In this document: one piece after another, positions 23,996 through 29,482 of the stretch
How the letters are laid out: each line of letters starts with the position of its first letter
Position numbering within the stretch: position 1 is the first letter of the stretch
Origin: an uncultured Bacteroidota bacterium
GTDB taxonomy: Bacteria; Bacteroidota; Bacteroidia; Chitinophagales; Chitinophagaceae
Length of the DNA: 44,762 nt
Direction of reading: 5' to 3'
NCBI GenBank assembly: GCA_903912435.1
Contig: CAIWHI010000271.1
Coordinates: 87,327 to 132,088 of the forward strand
Notes under the pieces: model-generated
Told to the model about the DNA's origin: nothing
What the model saw: only the letters and a program-made list of their open reading frames with translations
Database searches by the model: none
Made by a program: the position numbers and the translations under genes

Positions 23996-24006
23996 ATAGC
24001 TGCTAT
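23996..24006. promoter_or_regulatory. Seventh ATAG-N3-CTAT palindrome, without clear promoter
   Basis: ATAGCTGCTAT precedes the cluster of tiny genes. The following sequence (CTGACCCTAAG, then three tandem AAGTAAT units at about 24020-24040) is only a degenerate version of the cassette. The promoter may have been damaged by the heptamer expansion. Confidence 0.45.
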
Positions 24007-24052
24007 TTGGTCTGACCCTAAGTAATAAGTAATAAGTAATAAGGAATATAAT

Positions 24053-24136
24053 ATGATCGAGATCGGTAATAATTTGACCAGCATCATCTATGCGGTGCTT
24101 GGTATTGCATTCCTCTATTTCGTTTGGTTCAAATAG
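24053..24136 (+). CDS. Tiny membrane peptide (27 aa)
   Basis: ATG at 24053, with AAGGA 8 nt upstream, encodes MIEIGNNLTSIIYAVLGIAF and then LYFVWFK. This is a single hydrophobic helix with a short polar start. It follows the ATPase gene and its stop is immediately followed by another ATG. Function unknown. Phage accessory operons often hold such single-helix peptides. The good ribosome site and ordered operon spacing are the only evidence. Confidence 0.55.
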   Translation: MIEIGNNLTSIIYAVLGIAFLYFVWFK

Positions 24137-24180
24137 ATGAGCGAGAGAGAGAATATAAATCACAATACGAGGATAATAAT

Positions 24181-24261
24181 ATGAATATCGCCGCCGCTGC
24201 CGCCGTCCGCCTGACGTTCGGCATTGGTCTATTCGTTTACTGCGAAGGTGAGTACCTATAA
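24181..24261 (+). CDS. Tiny hydrophobic peptide (26 aa)
   Basis: MNIAAAAAVRLTFGIGLFVY followed by CEGEYL. Its TAA overlaps the next ATG by one base (TAATG), and ACGAGGATAATAAT precedes the start, giving a GAGG site. The Ala-rich hydrophobic core could insert in the membrane. Translational coupling to the 76-residue gene is the best support. A 15-codon ORF (24137-24184) between the two tiny genes may be a further coupling peptide. Confidence 0.5.
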   Translation: MNIAAAAAVRLTFGIGLFVYCEGEYL

Positions 24262-24491
24262 TGAATGAAAAAGAAGTGATTGTTCGTATCGCAAATAAAG
24301 TCTCACAACTTCGTATCGATATTCTGAAGGAAGAAGGATTGCAGCCAGATGTCGCGCTGGCTATTGGATCGGCGATGTTGTCCGAGGCAGAATTCCTCTA
24401 TCGATCCGTCCTAGGACCCAAGAATACGGCACAACTTTTATATATTGCGGCAGATGAAAATGCCACTCGATCCGCGGATGATATCACGTAA
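24261..24491 (+). CDS. Hypothetical helical protein (76 aa)
   Basis: MNEKEVIVRIANKVSQLRID and onward, with hydrophobic residues spaced as in two or three amphipathic helices (ALAIGSAMLSEAEFLYRSVL). No family is recognised. It starts inside the stop of the tiny upstream peptide and ends just before cassette F and its palindrome, so it closes this short operon. It is probably cytoplasmic and early. Confidence 0.7.
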   Translation: MNEKEVIVRIANKVSQLRIDILKEEGLQPDVALAIGSAMLSEAEFLYRSVLGPKNTAQLLYIAADENATRSADDIT

Positions 24492-24493
24492 GA

Positions 24494-24506
24494 CATAGGA
24501 ACTATG
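24494..24506. promoter_or_regulatory. Palindromic operator-like site at cassette F
   Basis: CATAGGAACTATG is a perfect 5-3-5 inverted repeat, 12 nt upstream of the -35 hexamer. Confidence 0.65.
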
Positions 24507-24518
24507 CAGGTAGGAGCA

Positions 24519-24547
24519 TGTACCTAATTTTTAGGCCATGGTATTCT
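24519..24547 (+). promoter_or_regulatory. Cassette promoter F (TGTACC-N17-TATTCT), diverged
   Basis: TGTACC (24519-24524) and TATTCT (24542-24547) keep the 17-nt spacing, but the downstream GATCAT leader is absent. It would give a leader of about 180 nt to the 139-residue gene. That leader contains an AT-rich inverted repeat (24569-24596) and the perfect palindrome ACAACAATTGTTGT (24637-24650). Confidence 0.6.
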
Positions 24548-24674
24548 CCGCTGTCTCACATCAACCCAGATTTAATTTTAATTGATTTAAATCTAAATTA
24601 TGATCCACGTAGATATTACCAACAACTGTTACAAATACAACAATTGTTGTGCCTGAGGCGTTTAATTTACCGTT

Positions 24675-24711
24675 GATTTATGCTCTGGGACTTCGAATAC
24701 CTGGGCCCAGC
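24675..24711 (+). repeat. 37-bp perfect repeat, copy 2
   Basis: Identical over 37 bases to the reverse complement of 19845-19881. Flanks are unrelated beyond a few bases. Confidence 0.85.
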
Positions 24712-24733
24712 GGTTACTCTTCCGGAAGAATAA
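24680..24733 (+). CDS. 17-residue mini-ORF with duplicated core
   Basis: MLWDFEYLGPAVTLPEE, ending in TAA five bases before the next ATG; GGAAG inside it would be the next gene's ribosome site. It shares MLWDFEYLGPA with the 23-residue ORF at 19838-19909. No good ribosome site precedes it. If translated, it is a candidate leader peptide. Confidence 0.3.
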   Translation: MLWDFEYLGPAVTLPEE

Positions 24734-24737
24734 GATA

Positions 24738-25157
24738 ATGGAAAATATATACGATCATTTTGAGAACACCATCAAGGAATATTTTGGCGAACGAATGAAG
24801 ACAGATGAAGAACTATGTCGCAAAATCTGGTCTTCTCTTGCTAATGTAGATTGGTATTATATTGGTGAGCGGCCATTGCTACTACAAGTGTCGTATTCTT
24901 TTCGAGCGGCTGGTGGAATGATTGCCAATATCATCGAGAGGGGTGACTACATGGATTGGTATTGTAGTGGACCAGATGGAATTGTCAACAATGAATTCCG
25001 CTATGCTATGAGGAAGGTTGGATATCTGGCTGATGATGTTGGTATGCTCTGTGATGGGCCGGGTTGTATTGAAAAAGCAACATGTGGCTGGCCTGATGAA
25101 AATGGTGGACCATATCGTAACACATGCTATAAACACTATAAGATGCACAATAAATAA
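24738..25157 (+). CDS. Hypothetical protein with Cys/His-rich C-terminus
   Basis: 139 residues: MENIYDHFENTIKEYFGERM and onward, with an aromatic-rich middle (VDWYYIGERPLLLQVSYSFR, GDYMDWYCSGPDG). Near the C-terminus C-D-G-P-G-C, a further C in ATCGW, then N-T-C-Y-K-H-Y-K-M-H suggest a small zinc-binding site of about 35 residues. Similar Cys-rich tails occur in small phage proteins of unknown role. The start is preceded by GGAAG. It heads a three-gene run (next starts at 25171 and 25431) behind cassette F. Confidence 0.75.
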   Translation: MENIYDHFENTIKEYFGERMKTDEELCRKIWSSLANVDWYYIGERPLLLQVSYSFRAAGGMIANIIERGDYMDWYCSGPDGIVNNEFRYAMRKVGYLADDVGMLCDGPGCIEKATCGWPDENGGPYRNTCYKHYKMHNK

Positions 25158-25170
25158 AGGATAATTAAAT

Positions 25171-25431
25171 ATGAAAAACGTTATCGATGTGACTTTTACT
25201 TTCTCTCGGTGTGTTCTGGAAGATGGATACAAGCGAGATGTAGAAAACTTTACTAACACATTCGAGCATAATGATGAAGATACCTATGGAAATTTACTGG
25301 AGAAATTTCAGATTATGCTTCAGGCTATAGGATACGAGCTCGGAGATAATCGTGTGATGATCGTAGATCCTAGTGAAGTTATTACTGATATTACCAATGT
25401 AGTCGAATTCTTTCCTAAGGATGATGAATAA
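25171..25431 (+). CDS. Hypothetical protein (86 aa)
   Basis: MKNVIDVTFTFSRCVLEDGY onward. A beta strand, a helix (TYGNLLEKFQIMLQAIGYEL) and an acidic end (VVEFFPKDDE) suggest a small alpha/beta fold. AAAGGA precedes the ATG. Its TAA overlaps the following ATG by one base. No family recognised. Confidence 0.75.
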   Translation: MKNVIDVTFTFSRCVLEDGYKRDVENFTNTFEHNDEDTYGNLLEKFQIMLQAIGYELGDNRVMIVDPSEVITDITNVVEFFPKDDE

Positions 25432-25610
25432 TGGTTGAAGCAGATAATGTGCCTTTTGGTAAGTCCGAGTTGGTGATGGCGCCATGGGGAAAAGAAAATG
25501 CTCACACCTTCTTGATGCCGAGCTGGAATGGTAAGACTAAATATGCTGTAGTCATGCAACCCGTCAATAATAAACCGGTTCGCTGCAGCGTTTTTAAAGT
25601 TGACACCTGA
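25431..25610 (+). CDS. Hypothetical protein (59 aa)
   Basis: MVEADNVPFGKSELVMAPWG and onward (LMPSWNGKTKYAVVMQPVNN, RCSVFKVDT). It is a compact, probably beta-rich small protein that starts within the previous stop (TAATG). The tRNA promoter -35 box lies inside its last codons. No family recognised. Confidence 0.65.
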   Translation: MVEADNVPFGKSELVMAPWGKENAHTFLMPSWNGKTKYAVVMQPVNNKPVRCSVFKVDT

Positions 25611-25628
25611 CTTTTTCTAGTATAGAAT
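25600..25628 (+). promoter_or_regulatory. Sigma-70 promoter of the tRNA gene
   Basis: TTGACA (25600-25605), 17-nt spacer, TAGAAT (25623-25628). It ends 9 nt before the tRNA 5' end, so the primary transcript would need little or no leader trimming. Confidence 0.75.
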
Positions 25629-25637
25629 ACACTTAAT

Positions 25638-25714
25638 GGCCACGTGGTCCAATTGGATAGGTCAAGCGCCTTCTAAGCGTTTCGGTGCAGGTTCGAATCC
25701 TGCCGTGGTCGCCA
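25638..25714 (+). tRNA. tRNA-Arg (anticodon UCU)
   Basis: A 77-nt cloverleaf. The acceptor GGCCACG pairs with CGTGGTC (one G-U). A D arm has GGTCC/GGTC-type pairing and AATTGGATA. The anticodon stem AGCGC/GCGTT holds the loop CTTCTAA (anticodon UCU at 25672-25674). The T arm is GCAGG-TTCGAAT-CCTGC, with the discriminator G and CCA encoded. It decodes AGA (and AGG), rare in many GC-rich hosts but used in this phage's genes. It has its own promoter. Confidence 0.93.
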
Positions 25715-25762
25715 AGCTTTGGCCCCAATCATACTTTCGAAGACAGTGAGGGTCTCGCTAAG

Positions 25763-25828
25763 ATGCAAGACCGAATCAACAATGGTCTTCGTTTGTTTGG
25801 CAAATATTATCGGAATCTTTGGTCATGA
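25763..25828 (+). CDS. Small ORF directly after tRNA (21 aa)
   Basis: MQDRINNGLRLFGKYYRNLW then S, ending in TGA that overlaps the ATG of the next gene (ATGA). The frame stays open upstream to the tRNA 3' end (HTFEDSEGLAK) but has no start there, so it looks like the tail of a longer gene cut by the tRNA insertion. The peptide itself looks protein-like. No clear ribosome site. Confidence 0.35.
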   Translation: MQDRINNGLRLFGKYYRNLWS

Positions 25829-26004
25829 CGATATTCACTAGAATCACCTATGGAACATTACTATATGTCTTGGCTTTGTTTCCAATCATGTTCGCAGTAA
25901 TTTTAGTGGAAAAGTGGTGGATGGCACCTATCATCTACTTGTTGATGACGATTGGAGATGTATTAATCAAGATATCATTTAAGTTATTCAAGGGTGCAAA
26001 ATGA
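25825..26004 (+). CDS. Small two-TM membrane protein (59 aa)
   Basis: MTIFTRITYGTLLYVLALFP, then IMFAVILVEKWW, then MAPIIYLLMTIGDVLIKISF and a basic end (KLFKGAK). Two hydrophobic helices are separated by a short charged turn. The ATG at 25825 is preferred over the in-frame TTG at 25819 because it overlaps the previous stop (ATGA). Its own stop overlaps the gp33 ATG in the same way. Function unknown. Confidence 0.65.
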   Translation: MTIFTRITYGTLLYVLALFPIMFAVILVEKWWMAPIIYLLMTIGDVLIKISFKLFKGAK

Positions 26005-26228
26005 TCGAAACTAAATTTAAGACCTTCTTCACAGATGTGGATAAGCTATGTGAAGAACTAGATATGGACTATATCGATGCAATTCTTCATTGGTGTGAGA
26101 AGCATGACTTTGAAATCGAGAGTGTAGCCGGTGCTATCAAAGCCAATTCTGTTCTTATGTCTAAACTACAGATGCAAGCCGAGAATCTCAACTTCCTGAA
26201 GAAGACCGGGGCAAGACTGCCAATATAA
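26001..26228 (+). CDS. gp33: Late-promoter co-activator gp33-like
   Basis: 75 residues. The core (LDMDYIDAILHWCEKHDFEI followed by E-S-V-A-x-x-I-K-A-N) and the end (QAENLNFLKKTGARLPI) match the short gp33 homologues of cyanophage-type T4 relatives; T4 gp33 itself is longer. gp33 bridges the RNA polymerase flap and the gp45 clamp so that gp55-polymerase can activate late promoters. The order gp33-gp59-gp32 is the T4 order and supports the call. It overlaps the membrane-protein gene by 4 nt. Confidence 0.8.
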   Translation: MIETKFKTFFTDVDKLCEELDMDYIDAILHWCEKHDFEIESVAGAIKANSVLMSKLQMQAENLNFLKKTGARLPI

Positions 26229-26229
26229 C

Positions 26230-26802
26230 ATGACACCATTTGAGACTTACTGCCAATATTTGGCGCTTAAACAGCACTTCAACTCAACTTACAACTACGT
26301 GACCTACAATGGCAAAATTGCTGCCACACGTAGTTCTTTTGAGAAAAGAAAAGATCGTTTCTTCTTTGAGAAGTTGGCGAAACACGAAGATCCTAAATCA
26401 TTCCTCATTGCTAACTTCTTGAACAACCCGAAAGGTTGGATCAAAGAACTTGCATATGGTGATGAAGCCAGGATCAACTATGAAAAGTGGCTAAAAAATC
26501 ACCAGTCACTTTCATATCTATTCCAGAACGAAGTCAACGAACTTGACTCTGACTTCAACTCTAATTTCACCATGGAAAACAACTCACATCCGAATGCCGT
26601 GAGGCTGTATCTCGGAAAGAGTATATCGCTGGAAACACTTTGTATTCTATGTGATATGACTGGCTGCCTTCGCCACTGGAAGAAGCATTGCGGCGATCCT
26701 ATCTTAGAAGAAACGATCTTCAAGATTGAGAAATACCTTCCATTCCTGCACTATGATAAAGAAAAAGTACGCAACATTCTTGTTGACATTTTTTCAATGT
26801 GA
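26230..26802 (+). CDS. gp59: Loader of gp41 helicase, gp59
   Basis: 190 residues (T4 gp59 is 217). MTPFETYCQYLALKQHFNST, then YNYVTYNGK, RKDRFFFEKLAKH and a C-terminal helical domain (FQNEVNEL, VRLYLGKSISLETLCILCDM) follow the gp59 pattern. gp59 binds fork DNA and gp32 and loads the replicative helicase gp41. It begins one base after the gp33 stop. The gp32 gene lies downstream behind its own promoter. Confidence 0.9.
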   Translation: MTPFETYCQYLALKQHFNSTYNYVTYNGKIAATRSSFEKRKDRFFFEKLAKHEDPKSFLIANFLNNPKGWIKELAYGDEARINYEKWLKNHQSLSYLFQNEVNELDSDFNSNFTMENNSHPNAVRLYLGKSISLETLCILCDMTGCLRHWKKHCGDPILEETIFKIEKYLPFLHYDKEKVRNILVDIFSM

Positions 26803-26813
26803 TGTTATAAATA
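26783..26813 (+). promoter_or_regulatory. Composite sigma-70 / T4-late promoter for gp32
   Basis: TTGACA at 26783-26788 with a 17-nt spacer leads into TATAAA at 26806-26811. The same bases continue as TATAAATA (26806-26813), a perfect T4 late box. One -10 region could thus serve host polymerase early and gp55-polymerase late. The -35 lies within the last codons of gp59. Confidence 0.75.
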
Positions 26814-26879
26814 AGCTTGGACGCATACAGTCCAAACAATAGTCATACTAAAAATATATGAAATATACGGAGAATATAC

Positions 26880-27815
26880 ATGTCTAATTTTTCACAACTC
26901 AAGAAGACTTCCGGTAAAGCTGCTCTCGAAAAGCTTACTCAGGAACTACAGAAAGTCACAGGTAACCAAGATTCTGGTGGCTCAGATGATCGTTTCTGGT
27001 ATCCTGCTGTAGATAAGGCTGGTAACGGCTATGCGGTCATCCGCTTCCTCCCACAACCCGCAGATGAAGATGTCGCCTTTGTTCGAATTTGGGAACATGC
27101 GTTCAAGGGTCCAACCGGTAAGTGGTATTTTGAGAAGTCTCTGACTACGATTGGCAAGAACGATCCGGTGTCAGAACTAAATTCGGTTCTCTGGAATTCT
27201 ACTAACGACGACAACTCTCCAGCTCGTAAGCAGGCTCGCGAACAGAAGCGTAAGCTTGGTTATATTGCCAACATCTATGTGATTCAGGATCAACAGAATC
27301 CTGAGAACAATGGTAAGGTGTTCCTCTTCAAGTTCGGTAAGAAGATCTTCGATAAGCTGACTGATGCTATGAAGCCTCAGTATGCCGATGAAGATCCTTT
27401 GAACCCGTTTGATATGTGGGCTGGTGCCAACTTTAAGTTGAAGATCCGAAACGTTGAGGGCTATCGTAACTACGATAAGTCTGAGTTCGCTTCTCCTTCT
27501 CCATTGTTTGAAGATGACGATGAGCTCGAAGCTATTTGGAAGAAGGAGCATTCGCTGAAGGCATTCATCGATCCGGCTTCTTTCAAGCCATACGACGAAC
27601 TAAAGACCAAGTTGAATATGGTTCTTGGTCTTGATAATTCTCCGGCTGCTTCTCGTGTTCAGGCTGCAGTTACTCATAAGAAGATCGAAGAAGGTCTTGA
27701 TGATGAGATTCCTTGGCACGAACCTAAGACTCAAAAGTCAACTCCGGTACCATCAACATTCGATGATGCCGATGACAAGGACTTGGATTTCTTCAAGAAT
27801 TTGGCTGATCGATAA
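26880..27815 (+). CDS. gp32: Single-stranded DNA-binding protein gp32
   Basis: 311 residues (T4: 301). The basic N-terminal cooperativity region is followed by the OB core (FWYPAVDKAGNGYAVIRFLP, WEHAF, GKWYFEKSLTTIGKNDPVSE, KVFLFKFGKKIFDKL, WAGANFKLKIRNVEGYRNYD). The C-terminus is acidic (DDADDKDLDFFKNLADR). In T4 one His and three Cys hold zinc. Here the His of WEHAF remains but no Cys follows, so the zinc site is absent, as in cyanophage homologues I recall. It coats ssDNA and partners gp59 and the replisome. A strong terminator follows. Confidence 0.95.
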   Translation: MSNFSQLKKTSGKAALEKLTQELQKVTGNQDSGGSDDRFWYPAVDKAGNGYAVIRFLPQPADEDVAFVRIWEHAFKGPTGKWYFEKSLTTIGKNDPVSELNSVLWNSTNDDNSPARKQAREQKRKLGYIANIYVIQDQQNPENNGKVFLFKFGKKIFDKLTDAMKPQYADEDPLNPFDMWAGANFKLKIRNVEGYRNYDKSEFASPSPLFEDDDELEAIWKKEHSLKAFIDPASFKPYDELKTKLNMVLGLDNSPAASRVQAAVTHKKIEEGLDDEIPWHEPKTQKSTPVPSTFDDADDKDLDFFKNLADR

Positions 27816-27820
27816 AGAAA

Positions 27821-27845
27821 AGGGGAGCGAAAGCTCCCCTTTTTT
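27821..27845. terminator. Bidirectional rho-independent terminator after gp32
   Basis: An 8-bp stem AGGGGAGC / GCTCCCCT with a GAAA loop (27821-27840) and a T6 run on the plus strand. On the minus strand a TTTTCTTT tail lets it also end the glucosaminidase operon, whose stop codon is at 27844-27846. Confidence 0.92.
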
Positions 27846-29481
27846 ATGCTCTTTGCTGTAGTCCTGAACTAGTCCAGACCTGTTCCATTTCAAACCACCT
27901 AGCATAATTTACCGGTGCATGATCTGGTTCAACGTTTCCTGGTTCATGTGGATCAATAGGTGGAGCCATAGATCTATGGGGTTGTACAGTCTGTGCGGAG
28001 TTGTTGTTAACTACTACTGGAGTAACGTTATTCGTTTGTCTAGAAGTCATCTCCCTTGCTTTAGAAGCCTGGCTAACGGCGCGGCCCGTAGATGGCATAT
28101 TAGATACCATCGATTTCACATTGACTTGTTTAGTAAATTTTTCCATTACCCATTGTGGATATTCTGTACCATCATGAATGCCCATTCTGATCATGTTGAT
28201 TTGTTTATCAGATAGATCTTTATCAGGTCTGACTATTTCATTAGCAATGGCTATTTCTGTTTTATTTGAAGATGCATTATTGATAGAAGATGCATTTACT
28301 TGTGTAGCAGAACTTGTAGTTACTGCTCCTTTGTGAATAGAAGCAAGTTTAGCAGCATATTCAGGATCCGTTGCATAACCTGTTTTACCCTGTGCCAATA
28401 TAGCTTCTTCTGTAGATCCAGCTGCCAATACATCTTTATATCTAGGATTTTGTTGTAAGAACTTGATATAGTCTTCGGCTGATTCTGATATGTTATTATA
28501 TTTTCTAAATCCTTGAGACATACCAACTTGCTTACCATTAACAAATTCTGATGTCTGCGCATCAACGGTTCCGGCGGGACCTTGACCTTTAATACCAAAG
28601 GCATTATTGCCTACCATATGCTTACCAAAGCCAGTCTCCAAGCTAGTCTGAGCTGCTCCAAGTCTAGCTATAGCTTCCGGATTCTTTATTCCTTGCTTTA
28701 CGGCTGCTTCGTAAAGAGATTTATACATGGTATTGTAATATTCTTGATTTGACATATTAAGTACAGTTGCAGTTACTGCACCGCCAGCAGCGCCAGCAAT
28801 TGCACCGGTGACCGCACTTTTAGCTGTAGAAGTAGCAGCTGACGTTGCAGTAGAAGCTAATTCAGCTGCTGTTCCAGAAGTAGCAGCTGACGTTGCAGTA
28901 GAAGCTAATTCGGCTGCTGTTCCGCTACCTTTACTTGTTACAGAAGGGATCGATGGTAATACAGGTTTACCACCTTGCTCTTGTTTTTCGAGTATATTCA
29001 ATAGCTTTTTGTCGATCCTACCGAGTAGGTCTATAGCTAACTGCTGTTCTGATAAGGCCGAGGAAAGAAGTCTGTTGGTATTTGCAGACTCATCTATGAC
29101 CCTCTGGCTAGTTGTAGATCTTTCTGTTGAGTTACTGTCGGCAGAAGTATCTGATTGTCTCCTGAGCTCTCCAAACAGCGGGAAAGCGCTATAGAACATG
29201 TCAGCTAAAGACCTGACCCCGCTCCTGAACACATTCATTAGGAAGTTACTATTTCCAGTAACTGGAGCCGGCTTACCTTTTACTTCCTTTCTTGCCGCAA
29301 GCTTTGATACCTTGACCTTTTTAGGCTTCTTTTTATCATCAACAACTAGTACACTGTCGGTAGGTTGAATCGCTTCTTCTTCCTTAGCTTCTCCCATTGC
29401 AGCAAGTATTTGAGCTCTTGCAGCTGGACTCAGTGCAGCTAAGTCTTCTTGATAGATCTGACCCGGTGGTGTTTTTGCCAT
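27844..29481 (-). CDS. Tail-associated glucosaminidase (peptidoglycan hydrolase)
   Basis: 545 residues. Residues 245-385 are a FlgJ/mannosyl-glycoprotein endo-beta-N-acetylglucosaminidase-type domain (EAIARLGAAQTSLETGFGKH with the likely catalytic Glu of SLETGFG, NNAFGIKG, FRKYNNISESAEDYIKFLQQ, YATDPEYAAKL). The N-terminal 170 residues are charged, with a coiled-coil stretch (SEQQLAIDLLGRIDKKLLNI). Residues 185-216 are two copies of a 16-residue Ala/Ser/Thr linker. The C-terminus is Asn/Pro-rich. It probably cuts murein during DNA entry, replacing the lysozyme domain missing from gp5 here. It is last in the gp26-gp51-holin operon. Confidence 0.85.
   Translation of the reverse strand: MAKTPPGQIYQEDLAALSPAARAQILAAMGEAKEEEAIQPTDSVLVVDDKKKPKKVKVSKLAARKEVKGKPAPVTGNSNFLMNVFRSGVRSLADMFYSAFPLFGELRRQSDTSADSNSTERSTTSQRVIDESANTNRLLSSALSEQQLAIDLLGRIDKKLLNILEKQEQGGKPVLPSIPSVTSKGSGTAAELASTATSAATSGTAAELASTATSAATSTAKSAVTGAIAGAAGGAVTATVLNMSNQEYYNTMYKSLYEAAVKQGIKNPEAIARLGAAQTSLETGFGKHMVGNNAFGIKGQGPAGTVDAQTSEFVNGKQVGMSQGFRKYNNISESAEDYIKFLQQNPRYKDVLAAGSTEEAILAQGKTGYATDPEYAAKLASIHKGAVTTSSATQVNASSINNASSNKTEIAIANEIVRPDKDLSDKQINMIRMGIHDGTEYPQWVMEKFTKQVNVKSMVSNMPSTGRAVSQASKAREMTSRQTNNVTPVVVNNNSAQTVQPHRSMAPPIDPHEPGNVEPDHAPVNYARWFEMEQVWTSSGLQQRA
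28828..28923 (-). repeat. Two tandem 48-bp coding repeats
   Basis: Copies at 28828-28875 and 28876-28923 differ by one base and encode the duplicated linker ELASTATSAATSGTAA in the glucosaminidase protein. A recent slippage duplication. Confidence 0.85.
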
Positions 29482-29482
29482 C

